This document shows, piece after piece, positions 36,691 to 46,176 of a stretch of 64,000 nt of DNA. A model generated the notes under the pieces. The model was not told the DNA's origin, made no database searches, and saw only the letters and a program-made list of their open reading frames with translations. Position 1 is the first letter of the stretch, and each line of letters opens with the position of its first letter. A program made the translations under genes and the position numbers. Source of the stretch: Ulva prolifera (lineage: Eukaryota > Chlorophyta > Ulvophyceae > Ulvales > Ulvaceae); contig CM041201.1 of the NCBI GenBank assembly GCA_023078555.1, positions 2,177,713 through 2,241,712 on the forward strand, in the 5' to 3' direction.

Positions 36691-36882
36691 ATGTGCCGGT
36701 GGATGCCTTTCTGGGTTGAGAGCTCTGTTGCCGGAGCGTTTGATGTAGTTGTGCTTGGTTGTTTTCTTGGTTGTTGGCTGCGTTGAGCTTTGCTGGTTGC
36801 TTGTGTGGCAGCTGATCCGTTGGCAGGCTTGATATGTTTGTTTGCTTTGCCATACAATGGCCCGGTATGTGTAACTTGTGGA
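36691..36882 (+). mobile_element. 5'-truncated LINE fragment (3' end)
   Basis: The fragment begins within the last codons of the LINE protein (VPVDAFLG then stop, about 36700-36720). It continues through the 3' UTR to the standard tail GCCATACAATGGC...GTGTAACTT. It belongs to the same family as the larger copies at 38-39, 43-44 and 52-54 kb. Confidence 0.8.
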
Positions 36883-36895
36883 CCACCATATCATA

Positions 36896-37213
36896 CAATT
36901 CATCAAAGACAGCTGGTGGCATACGGCACAGGTCCATCCAACGACGCCTCCTCTCGTCAGGAGGCAAATTATCCCAGTTCATGCCCGGAGTGGGGTGATC
37001 GCCTTCGATGCACTGCAATAAATTACCGTTGTACATCCAAGTCAGTACTCTCCTTCCTACCCGGATCCGACGCAATTCGCGTATGTACTCAAGATCTATC
37101 GGCTCAAGATCGTCAAGCCATCTATTTGCACTATTCATGTACTCGTGGATCATGATGTCGTCGTCGCTATCTGACCCAAGAGGCATCAGGCCAGCGCACC
37201 CTGTCGCCATCAT
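36896..37213 (-). pseudogene. possible PIF/Harbinger transposase N-terminal fragment
   Basis: The open frame carries a Trp/Arg-rich stretch (NLPPDERRRRWMDLCRM) followed by PPAVFDELYDMV. This resembles the region just before the DDE domain of PIF/Harbinger transposases. It breaks off exactly where the LINE tail at 36691-36882 begins, so no catalytic core remains. Without a search this assignment is tentative. Confidence 0.3.
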
Positions 37214-37531
37214 TTACATTCGCGAAATTCATCTCGAAACGATCGAGAACAACTCCAAGCATCAACAGGTGTTAAATAGAGCATGTTACCATGTTTTTAG
37301 CTTGCTTATAGCTCTTTCCGCCTTCATGGGCCATTGCGTCCTCGTGACGCTCTTCGCCACTGAACACAGCACGCAATGTGACCGGTCACATCACCCGCGC
37401 CCACCCCATGCGTCCTTGATACGGCGCGTTCTGTCGAACACTGCCTAATGCAACTCTGCTCCTCATGAAGCAGCCCGACTCGGCTCCTTCCCTCATCCCT
37501 GCCTACGATACTCGGCATCCAGTCTAGATAA

Positions 37532-37877
37532 TATTTATTAAGGCTCAGTCCGTGGAATTGAGTGCTCTCGCTAGTCAAGGGCTTTGATTGGGAGTCTTTG
37601 GCCTTGCAAGCACTTGCATGATATTGCGTGCACGCAGCGTAGCACCTCCGCATGCTCACAGGTGGACATGAACCTTCGTGGCTGTAGGAGATTGTGATGT
37701 ATGCATTGCAGAGTCCAATTTCCAGCCGCCCGTCCTCGGCTGGAATTGATCCGTGGAGTTGAGTGTCCTCGCTAGTCAAGGGCTTTGATTGGAAGTCATC
37801 GGCCTTGCAAGCACTTGCATGTTATTGTGCGCACGCAGCGTAGCACCTCCTTATGGTCAGAGGTGGACATGGTCTAT
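37532..37877 (+). repeat. satellite array, 200-bp unit without LINE tail
   Basis: Nearly two copies of the unit that starts around GTCCGTGGAATTGAGTGCTC and runs through CTAGTCAAGGGCTTTGATTG to CAGCCGCCCGTCCTCGGC. None contains the LINE-tail insert found in the large array, so this is the unmodified state. Confidence 0.85.
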
Positions 37878-39261
37878 CAAGTTACACATACCGGGCCATT
37901 ATATGGCAAAGCAAACAAATACACCAAGCCAAAGAGCAACCGGCTGCCACCATAGCAATGATGCATTTGTGGTTGGTTGTTCTCTGGGGTTTTTGGCTGT
38001 GTTGCTTTCTTGTGGTTGCTAGTGTGGCAGCCGGTCGCTGGTTTGGCTTGATGTTGTTTGTTTGCTTTGCCATACAATGGCCAGACATGTGTAACTTAAT
38101 ATACCATAGCAATGACCAAATCTCAACCTAGCAAAAGACTCAGACAACATCTAAAAACAAACACATAAAACGCGCCACAACCAAAGCTCTCAACCCAGAA
38201 AAGCATCCACCGGCACATCAAAGCCATGGGTTAAATGCTTGCCGCACGACCGGGCGACTGCCGTCAGCGAGTGCGCGTGCATTTCCGCATTTCCCTTCTG
38301 CAACACACACGAAAGCAACTTGTACGCATTCATCACAAACACCGACTTGGAGACGCGGCCTGATGCCGCAGCAATCTCACCCAACTCCCGGATGTACTCC
38401 TCCGCCCGCGGCGCGAGCTTCCCATAGGACTCAACAGCAAACGGAACAAACTCATACTGCGGCTTATCGGCAAACTTCTCCCAATCATTCCGCTTGAGCT
38501 TCTCCGCAACCTTCGCCGCCGAGGCATCCTCCCTATACGACCCCTTACGCAAAGCATCCTTCCCAAGCGGATGCGTCACCGTCACGTCCACCATGACATG
38601 ACGCCCCCCTGGCAGGATGGCGAGGATTTCAGCCCTGTGCCGCCCCACTTTCCCTGCTCCGTGATCCCCATGCACGCCGGCGTACGGCGGCTCCATGCTC
38701 GTGGGCACCGAAGCACAAGAATGAATATGGCGCATTGCAAAAGCAAATTTATCATGGCGCGACGAAAGTTTCTTGTTGTTTCGGGTGCACAGCATAGGGT
38801 GATCGCCGCGTCCGATGCTCTCGCCGGAGCAATCGCACGGCGGCATCTCCACGGGGCCGCTGACTCGCTCACCGAGGCGGTGGCGAAGGATGGTGGTGAG
38901 GGAGAGGTTACCGATGGTGGTGTCCAGCCGTTGCCGGCCGGGGAGGGCGGACAAGAAGGCGCTACCGGGGGCGCCGCGGGCACTGCGCACACGAGCAGCA
39001 CCGAGCCTGCCTGCCTTCGTGCTCAAGTCCATCCCGTCCAGGAACGCCTTGACGGCCTTCTCACCCATGGACCTGGACACAGCATGTTGCAAGGAGGGGA
39101 GAACATGACGCACGCCTTTGCAAGAGAGGTCCGCCGGAGAGCCACCGTCGATCTTCCTGGAGACCTTCGTGACCCACTCCTCGACGTCAGGCAAGATGCC
39201 GCGGACGCAGTTCAGTCCTGCTGCAGGACCGGCGCGGCCGGCCCGTCGAGCCGCTGGAACA
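37878..39261 (-). mobile_element. LINE copy D, 5'-truncated, interrupted by a LINE tail
   Basis: The 3' end is AAGTTACACATACC at 37878 on the plus strand. The coding remnant (38190 to about 39261, minus) covers the last 350 codons with the Cys-His motif (CDCSG...GDHPMLC) and the restriction-like endonuclease (RAEILAILPGGRHVMVDVTV). The frame is open, but RT is lost. A plus-strand tail is nested at 37962-38102. Confidence 0.85.
37962..38102 (+). mobile_element. LINE 3' tail nested in LINE copy D, 13-bp TSD
   Basis: The 141-bp insert is flanked by ACCATAGCAATGA at 37949-37961 and 38103-38115. It runs opposite to its host element, giving head-to-head inverted tails. Confidence 0.9.
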
Positions 39262-39448
39262 CGGCGGTGGTTGGTCGTTGTCTGGGGTTTTTTGCTGTGA
39301 TGCTTTCTTGTGGTTGCTGGTGTGGCAGCCGGTCGCTGGGTTGGCTTGATGTTGTTTGTTTGCTTTGCCATACAATGGCCAGATATGTGTAACTTAATGA
39401 CAAGAAAGCATCACAACAAAAAACCCCAGACAACAACCAACCACAAAT
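39262..39448. mobile_element. opposed LINE 3'-tail fragments
   Basis: A plus-strand LINE tail (39262 to about 39396, ending GTGTAACTT) abuts an internal piece of the tail in minus orientation (about 39400-39448). I found no duplication around them, so rearrangement rather than simple insertion is likely. Confidence 0.7.
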
Positions 39449-39459
39449 GCAAGGCCAAT

Positions 39460-40057
39460 TACTCCCATTCAAAGCCCTTGACTAGCGAGAGCACTCAACT
39501 CCACGGATTAAGCCCAGCCGAGTACGGGCGGCTGGAAATTGGTCTGTGCAATGCATACATCACAATCTCCTACAGCCACGAAGGTCCATGTCCACCTCAG
39601 ACCATAAGGAGGTGCTACGATGCGTGCGCGCAATATCATGCAAGTGCTTGCAAGGCCAATGACTCCCAATCAAAGCCCTTGACTAGCGAGAGCACTCAAT
39701 TCCACGGACTAAGCCCAGCCGAGGACGGGCGGCTGGAAATTGTCTCTGCAATGCATACATCACAATCTCCTACAGCCACGAAGGTCCATGTCCACCTCTG
39801 ACCATAAGGAGGTGCTACGCTGCGTGCGCGCAATATCATGCAAGTGCTTGCAAGGCCAATGACTCCCAATCAAAGCCCTTGACTAGCGAGAGCACTCAAT
39901 TCCACGGATTAAGCCCAGCCGAGGACGGGCGGCTGGAAATTGTCTCTGCAATGCATACATCACAATCTCCTACAGCCACGAAGTTCCATGTCCACCTCTG
40001 ACCATAAGGAGGTGCTACGCTGCGTGCGCGCAATATCATGCAAGTGCTTGCAAGGCC
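39460..40057 (-). repeat. satellite array, three 200-bp units, minus orientation
   Basis: The motif TCCACGGA recurs at 39500, 39701 and 39901, so the period is 200-201 bp. There is no LINE tail inside. The array is cut at 40057 by the copia LTR, inside the word GCAAGGCC. Confidence 0.92.
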
Positions 40058-40303
40058 TGTCGAGAGAAATGGGTTTAGTCTAGGCCAGTGTGAACATGCA
40101 TGTAGTTGACGCACTTGTGTGATCATGAGGGTCGTGACAGAAGGGCGTACTCTGCATATATAGTCTAGATGTGGGCAGTGAGCTCTATCGAGTCTCACTG
40201 ACCTTCCCTCTGTCACGACAGGTATGTCTACATCTCTGCATCGTTCATGTCATGCTCCCGTCTCTGTAAGTCGAGTCTCACTGACCTTCCCTCTGTCACG
40301 ACA
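40058..40303 (+). repeat. LTR of copia A (246 bp)
   Basis: Begins TGTCGAGAGAAATGGG and ends CTGTCACGACA. A TATATA at 40157-40162 is a plausible promoter. The last 30 bp or so (GAGTCTCACTGACCTTCCC...ACAGG) also occur about 85 bp upstream, so the LTR has an internal copy of its own 3' end. Confidence 0.9.
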
Positions 40304-40314
40304 GGTTATGGGCC
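40304..40314 (+). promoter_or_regulatory. primer-binding site, half-tRNA-iMet type
   Basis: GGTTATGGGCC directly follows the LTR. It is complementary to the GGCCCATAACC anticodon-stem/loop region of initiator tRNA-Met rather than to the tRNA 3' end. That is the arrangement known for Drosophila copia and Volvox Osser. Confidence 0.8.
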
Positions 40315-40333
40315 TTTTTACGGATCCACTGCG

Positions 40334-41251
40334 ATGAATCTCAAAGATGTGAAGTTAGGCTTAGATCTAACTCCCACCAACGCAGTCCAATGGTTCCATC
40401 GTATGGAGCTATTGCTGCGCAGCGTCAGTTGCTGGAAGGTGGTCACAGAGGACGAAGGCACAGAGTCGATCAAAAATGCTGCCCGGCTTGCGATCTCATG
40501 CAACGTCGGAGACGACCTGATACATATTGTCAGCACGTCAGCTACTCCCAAAGAGATATGGGATGCCCTGAAGAAGCAGTTCTCAGGCGTGAGCGCAGCA
40601 CGGAAGATGGCTTTATCTCGCAGCCAAGCTTGCTTCCGAAAGTCTGCAGATGAGTCACTCGATCAGTTCATAACGAGAGCAGAGCAGCTCCGAGCTGAAC
40701 TAGCATCAGCACAGATGTTGAAAGAAGAAGAATTTGTTCTAGTCTTCCTTGCAGCTTTAGATGAATCCTCATATACGTCATGGGCGCAAGCAATTGCAGC
40801 ACAAGCAGAGCTTCCCACATTCGCGGATGTGACAGAGAATCTTCGTGGTACGTTTTACCAGAAGTTGCACACCACCGGTAGCACCTCGCAATCCGAGGCT
40901 TACCACACAGGTAGTACCCACTCTCAGCAAGAGTGTGACTACTGCCACCACAAGGGTCACCATATCCTTCAATGTTTCAAATTGAAAAATGATCAGCAAG
41001 CAGCACAGAGTGATCCCGGGTACAAGCAAGGCAGAGGCCGTGGTAGAGGCCGTGGCCGAGGCAGAGGCCGAGGCAGAGGTCATGGCCGTGGCTCCTATGC
41101 CAACCACACCAGTGCATTTGTCTGCATCGCTGCAACCAAGGTTGCAACTGACAGGTCCAAGTGGTTATTCGACTCAGCTTCGACTGACCACATGGTGAAT
41201 GACCCCACCGTTCTCCATGATGCCAAGCCCTTCAGCTCCAAGTGCACAGTT
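40334..41251 (+). pseudogene. copia A gag-protease fragment
   Basis: Starts MNLKDVKLGLDLTPTNAVQW. It contains a UBN2-type gag domain, a CCHC zinc knuckle (CDYCHHKGHHILQC), an RG-rich basic stretch and the protease motif WLFDSASTDHMV. The frame is interrupted at 41251 by the TRIM and resumes at 41573 with VANKQTAEVTAVGTVQL for about 45 codons. Integrase and RT are missing. Confidence 0.9.
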
Positions 41252-41572
41252 TGTCATGATGAGTCAACAAGCACTCAAGTATATATATGACCAGATCCTC
41301 GAAGGAAGTAGTACACCTTCGGGTGGGTGCTTTTCCTGACATGGTATCGGTGAGGGTGGTCATAGAGAGGATCTTAACCTCCATAGACGCAGGTTCGAAT
41401 CCGGGTAACTGCACCCGGATCCGCGTCCGCCTCCAAGTTTGTCTCCTCGGATCCTAGTCAGCGGTCCTTGAGTGAGGGGGGGTGTCATGATGAGTCAACA
41501 AGCACTCAAGTATATATATGACCAGATCCTCGAAGGAAGTAGTACACCTTCGGGTGGGCGCTTTTCCTGACA
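41252..41572 (+). mobile_element. TRIM (terminal-repeat retrotransposon in miniature), 321 bp
   Basis: Two 90-bp direct repeats (41252-41341 and 41483-41572) begin TGTCATGATGAGTC and end TTTTCCTGACA, with one difference seen (T/C at the GGGTGGGTGC/GGGCGC site). The 5-bp target duplication CAGTT lies at 41247-41251 and 41573-41577. A PBS-like TGGTATCGGTGAG starts right after the first LTR. The purine run GAGTGAGGGGGG precedes the second. The 141-bp interior codes for nothing but has a B-box-like GGTTCGAATCC. Movement would need proteins from another LTR element. Confidence 0.93.
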
Positions 41573-41754
41573 CAGTTGCCAACAAACAGACAGCCGAAGT
41601 CACCGCAGTTGGCACTGTGCAGCTCACCAACCATCATGGTAACCAGGTCACTCTCAAAGGCGTCTTGCTCGTCCCCACTCTACAGCACAACCTCATCTCT
41701 CTCAGCCGTGCAGGCAGTCCCATGTGAATGAATACACTCCAGTGTGGATGTTTT

Positions 41755-43441
41755 TTCACTCCTGACTCTTCGTCCATTGTATTCGTGACGCTACTGTGGC
41801 GCTCTGCTCCTGTGCGCCGCAGGCCTGCGAACACGATTCGCAGTAGATATTGGCATCTGAATATTTATTTTTGTTGTTTGGTCTGTTTGTCTGTGTTTTC
41901 AGCTGCGCTGAGGAAGTTCCGAGCGCTGTAACGACAGCGGTCGTGCAGCCCAGCGCCTAGGAGCACGAGCGTTCTCGTGAATCCAATGCCAATATGCTTT
42001 ATCTATTTCGTTAAATAGACTGCTGCGTTTAGTTTAGGTCCTCGCGTTCCGGACGGTGCCTTGTTGCCGTGGCTGTAAGTTGCAGTCCCGGTGGCTCTGT
42101 CTGTGAAGCGACTAGGAGCGGAGCTAAAAGAACCCGCCCGCGAAGCACAAAAAGAAAACAAAGTTTTTACAAAGTGCCAGGATTATATTTTATGACGACG
42201 CTCGGTTAGAGCATGTCCTCGACGTCGAAGAGAAGGCGTTCTGGGACGCCTGAAGGCGTCGCAGCTCCAGCACGCTCGCCCATCAAGCTCCAGCGCGCGC
42301 AGCTGCATCCAGAAGCAGAAGCGGAAGCAGCAGCAGCAAGATGTGCGGGCGAGTGCTGCTTGCAAGGCAGCCACGCAGAGGTCGTAGCTGAGGACAGCAA
42401 AGCAGATGAGACTCCAAAGCAACCGCCTGCAGCCGCTAGCCGGCTCCAGAAGCAGCTCGCAACCAAGTTACGAGTTGATTCTGTGCCAGCTAGCGCTCCG
42501 CGGTCGCGGAGGGCGAAGCTGAGAGAGGATCCCGGTGCTCTCTCTGGCCAGCCCTCCCGGAGCTGCTCTGAGGAACCTCCCTGCACTGAAGAAGCAGCCA
42601 ACGCTGCTCCAGCTGCTGAAGGTCCGTCAAGCACATCAGCCACGCCAGCCCCAGCGCCCACCCCTGCAGCAGCCACCGGAGCAGCGACGCCTACAGACGC
42701 ACCACCAGCGCATCGACCATCCTCCGACCGCCCGATTCCCACCAATGATGAACCCACCGACCGTGGAGCCACAGCCAGCGCAGGCGCCGCGCACCCCGTG
42801 GTGCAGCCTCAGCCGGACCTTCCCCCGCCGCCACCCCCGCCGCCAGCCCAGCCCGCCCCTGCCGACCCGCCTGCAGCCACTGCTGAACAGTCAGCACCTG
42901 GCGCGGGTGCCGGCACGCGCGAGCAGCCCGCCTGGCCCGCAGCCGCCGCCACAGGCGCCGGTACGAGCCGCGGTGGCGCCGGCAGAGCGGCAAAGGGGCG
43001 TGGAGGCGGCCGGAAGCAAGCGCCGAGGAAGCACAAAGGGCTGCGCGCCGCCCATGCCTGTCCACGCACAGGCCAACAACACGGCGGCGGCACCACCCGC
43101 AAGTTCATCAGGCGGGCAGTGTCAGAACAGCTCACCCGCGACTTTAGCCTCTGCTCTGCACAAGCCCTCGAGGCCATCTCGTCGGCAGCGGCAGAGGCAG
43201 GTGGCCGAAGTGCGCTGAACCAGGTGCTAGCCCCCATCGCCGCACTCCTCCGTCTCCCTTCGCTTGTCCTTGCTGAGCCACGTGGCGGCAGCGACACCGA
43301 CAAGCGTGACAAGCGCATGCTGGCCATTATGGCCAAGTACCGGCGTGGGGAGCTGGAGGACGAGGAGGGAGGCTTTGTGCCTTCGGTGACCCATCGGCGA
43401 AAGGAGATGACCGAGGAGGCGCGTCTAGCAGAGCGCGTTTA
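41755..43441 (+). mobile_element. probable LINE 5' region: 5' UTR and first ORF
   Basis: This segment recurs, inverted, at 58118-59822. Both copies begin at the same point (TTCACTCCTGACTC), which argues for a true element 5' end. It is assigned to the LINE family only because LINE 3' parts border both copies, so the link is inference. Confidence 0.55.
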
Positions 43442-43442
43442 A
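42213..43442 (+). CDS. Pro/Ala-rich ORF of a transposable element, 409 codons
   Basis: An open frame from ATG at 42213. It starts with a basic segment (SSTSKRRRSGTPEG) and has an Ala/Glu-rich middle, a poly-Pro run (DLPPPPPPPPAQPAPADPP) and an RGG-like basic patch (GRGGGRKQAPRKHKGLR). A helical C-terminus (FIRRAVSEQLTRDFSL, then SALNQVLAPIAALLRLPSL) follows. The composition suits a nucleic-acid-binding leader of a retroelement protein, but no catalytic domain is present. The stop at 43442 lies at the junction with an inverted LINE copy, so the natural protein may have been longer. Confidence 0.5.
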   Translation: MSSTSKRRRSGTPEGVAAPARSPIKLQRAQLHPEAEAEAAAARCAGECCLQGSHAEVVAEDSKADETPKQPPAAASRLQKQLATKLRVDSVPASAPRSRRAKLREDPGALSGQPSRSCSEEPPCTEEAANAAPAAEGPSSTSATPAPAPTPAAATGAATPTDAPPAHRPSSDRPIPTNDEPTDRGATASAGAAHPVVQPQPDLPPPPPPPPAQPAPADPPAATAEQSAPGAGAGTREQPAWPAAAATGAGTSRGGAGRAAKGRGGGRKQAPRKHKGLRAAHACPRTGQQHGGGTTRKFIRRAVSEQLTRDFSLCSAQALEAISSAAAEAGGRSALNQVLAPIAALLRLPSLVLAEPRGGSDTDKRDKRMLAIMAKYRRGELEDEEGGFVPSVTHRRKEMTEEARLAERV

Positions 43443-44162
43443 TAAGTTACACATATCTGGCCATTGTATGGCAAAGCAAACAAACAACACCAAGCCAAAC
43501 CAGCGACCGGCTGCCACACCAGCAACCACAAGAAAGCATCACAGCAAAAACCCCAGACAACAACCAACCACAAATGCATCAAACGCCCCACGACCAGAGC
43601 ACTCAACCCACAAAGTCATCCACCGGCACATCAAAGCCATGGGTGAAATGCTTGCCGCACGACCGGGCGACGGCCGTCAGTGTGCGCGCATACATTGTCG
43701 CATTGCCCTTCTGCAACACACACGAAAGCAACCTGTACGCATTCATCACAAACACCGACTTGGAGACCCGGCCTGATGCCGCAGCAATCTCACCCAACTC
43801 CCTGATGTACTCCTCAGCCCGCGGCCCGAACTTCCCATAGGACTCAACCGCAAACGGAACAAACTCATACTGCGGCTTATCAGCAAACTTCTCCCAATCA
43901 CTCCGCTTGAGCTGCTCCGCGACCTTCGCCGCTGAGGCATCCTCCCGGTGCGACCCCCTACTCAAAGCTTTCTTCCCGAGCGGGTGCGTCACCGTCACGT
44001 CCACCATGACATGACGCCCCCCCGGCAAGATCGCGAGGATGTCCGCCCGGTGCTCCCCCACGGCCCCAGCCCCGTGCTCCCCATGCACGCCGGCATACGG
44101 CGGCTCAATGCTCGTGGTCACCGAAGCACAAGAATGAAGATGGCGCATTGCAAGAGCAAAAT
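43442..44162 (-). mobile_element. LINE copy E, 5'-truncated
   Basis: The 3' tail is at 43445 (AAGTTACACATATCTGG on plus). The coding remnant (43603-44162, minus) has the restriction-like endonuclease (RADILAILPGGRHVMVDVTV and on to VPVDDFVG). It is nearly identical to the LINE at 52-54 kb. It stops abruptly at satellite sequence at 44162. Confidence 0.88.
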
Positions 44163-45163
44163 CTTCGTGGCTGTAGGAGATTGTGGCAGCTGGTCAGTTG
44201 TTTGGCTTGATGTGTTTGTTTGCTTTGCCATACAGGCCCGGTATGTGTAACTTTATCCCACTCGTGGCTGTAGGAGATTGTGATGTATGCATTGCAGAGT
44301 TCAATTTCTAGCCGCCCGTCCTCGGCTAGGATCAATCCGTGGAGTTGAGTGTCCTCGCTAGTCAAGGGCTTTGATTGGGAGTCATCGGCCTTGCAAGCAC
44401 TTGCATGTTATTGCGCGCACGCAGCGTAGCACCTCCTCATGGTCAGAGGTGGACATGGACCTTCGTGGCTGTAGGAGATTGTTGGCAGCTGGTCAGTTGT
44501 TTGGGTTGTTGTGTTTGTTTGCTTTGCCATACAATGGCTTGGTATGTGTAACTTTATCCCACTCGTGGCTGTAGGAGATTGCGATGTATGCATTGCAGAG
44601 ACCAATTTCCAGCCGGCCGTACTCGGCTGGGCTTAATCTGTGGAGTTGAGTGCTTTCGCTAGTCAAGGGCTTTGATTGGGAGTCATTGGCCTTGCAAGCA
44701 CTTGCATAATATTGTTGCACTTGGCTGTTGTCCAGGTTGTTGGCTGAGGTGAGCTTCGCTGGTTGCTTGTGTGGCAGCTGATCAGTTGTTTGGCTTGATG
44801 TGTATGTTTGCTTTGCCATACAATGGCCCGGTATGTGTAACTTGTACTTGCATGATATTGCGCGCACGCAGCGTAGCACCTCCTTATGGTCAAGTGTAAC
44901 TTTATCAATCCTTATGGTCAGAGGTGGACATGGACCTTCGTGGCTGTAGGAGATTGTGGCAGCTGGTCAGTTGTTTGGCTTGATGTGTTTGTTTGCTTTG
45001 CCATACAGGCCCGGTATGTGTAACTTTATCCCACTCGTGGCTGTAGGAGATTGCGATGTATGCATTGCAGAGACAATTTCCAGCCGCCCGTCCTCGGCTG
45101 GGCTTAGTCCGTGGAATTGAGTGCTCTCGCTAGTCAAGGGCTTTGATTGGGAGTCAGTGGCCT
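44163..45163 (+). repeat. satellite array with LINE-tail-bearing units
   Basis: The 200-bp satellite, mixed with units carrying the LINE tail between copies of TCGTGGCTGTAGGAGATTG. Two tail variants occur: one with the normal GCCATACAATGGC hairpin, one with ATG lost (GCCATACAGGCCC). The array is cut at 45163 by the LTR of copia C. Confidence 0.88.
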
Positions 45164-45409
45164 TGTCGTGACAGAGGGAAGGTCAGTGAGACTCGACTTA
45201 CAGAGACGGGAGCATGACATGAACGATGCAGAGATGTAGACATACCTGTCGTGACAGAGGGAAGGTCAGTGAGACTCGATAGAGCTCACTGCCCACATCT
45301 GGACTATATATGCAGAGTACGCCCTTCTGTCACGACCCTCATGATCACACAAGTGCGTCAACTACATGCATGTTCACACTGGCCTAGACTAAACCCATTT
45401 CTCTCGACA
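45164..45409 (-). repeat. 3' LTR of copia C
   Basis: Matches the LTR of copia A and the right LTR at 56466-56709 almost base for base. Downstream in the sense direction comes AGGCC and satellite. Confidence 0.9.
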
Positions 45410-45421
45410 CTCCCACGTAGT

Positions 45422-45868
45422 CTAAGGCACAACTCCTAGGGTCTGGCGATGCTTCTCAAACAACTGTTGAGGCAACGGCTTCGTCAATATGTCAGCTGGG
45501 TTATCAGCTATTGGCACTTGTACAAAACGCATCTGCTTGCGCTTGACCTTCTCCCTGATGTGATGATAGATCGTCTCAATGTGCCTCGTACGTGCAGCAG
45601 ACAATGGGTCCTCAATCAAACTCTTCGCTGCTTGATTGTCAATACCTACTGCAATACAATAAGAAGGCAGGCCCATTTGAGGGACCATGTTGAAAAAATA
45701 CTGCACTTCTTTCGCAATTTCTCCTGCTGCAATATATTCTGCTTCGGATGAAGACCTGCTCAAGGTCGGCTGCTTGGCCGATTTCCAGGCAATGGAACCT
45801 AACCCACATTTCACAACATACCCGGTCGTTGACTTCCGTGTCGACGTGCAACCTGCCCAATCTGAGTC
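45422..45868 (-). pseudogene. copia C RNase H end (separated piece)
   Basis: Carries the Ty1/copia RNase H end: DSDWAGCTSTRKSTTGYVV, SRSSSEAEYIAAGEIAKEVQ, NPADILTKPLPQQLFEKHRQ and the stop at 45422. It directly continues the ORF cut at 50605; copia B sits between them. Confidence 0.92.
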
Positions 45869-46176
45869 TGTTGAGAGAAGTGTGTTTAGCCTAGTGCTGA
45901 GCGCCCGCTGAGTAGACATGCTGACTCGCGCTGACTCGCGCTGACTCGTGCTGAGTCAATGTAGCGGCTAATGCATATCATGCAGCAACAGTGTGCTAGT
46001 GGTCATGACTGTGGGATATTGATCTGCATATAGTGTAGCTGTAGTTAGTGAGCATCACAGAGTGCTTGCTAACGACCCACATGTCGTGACAGGTGTGACC
46101 TCAAACTCATTGCATCAATATGTCGCCGTCTCTCATGTAACACAGAGTGCTTGCTAACGACCCACATGTCGTGACA
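45869..46176 (+). repeat. 5' LTR of copia B (308 bp)
   Basis: TG...CA ends. Contains three 12-bp tandem units (GCTGACTCGCGC type) near its start. About 37 bp of its 3' end (CACAGAGTGCTTGC...GTCGTGACAGG) are duplicated upstream at about 46044-46092. Confidence 0.95.

Larger units (their letters stand above)
40058..41711 (+). mobile_element. copia element A: 5' LTR plus gag/protease part
   Basis: The LTR is 40058-40303 (246 bp, TG...CA), followed at once by a primer-binding site. The coding part is nearly identical to copia C at 54.2-56.7 kb. It is interrupted by a TRIM at 41252-41572 and ends within the protease region at about 41711. Confidence 0.9.

Noticed and set aside
36840-36882. Helitron 3' end, because a short hairpin precedes a fixed terminus
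   Set aside because: There is no CTRR terminus, and insertions have 12-14 bp target duplications and variable 5' truncation, which Helitrons lack. A LINE tail explains all copies.
42780-43080. Long minus-strand frames opposite the Pro/Ala-rich ORF
   Set aside because: GC-rich low-complexity DNA is open on both strands; only the plus frame has a start at the shared element 5' region and a consistent second copy.
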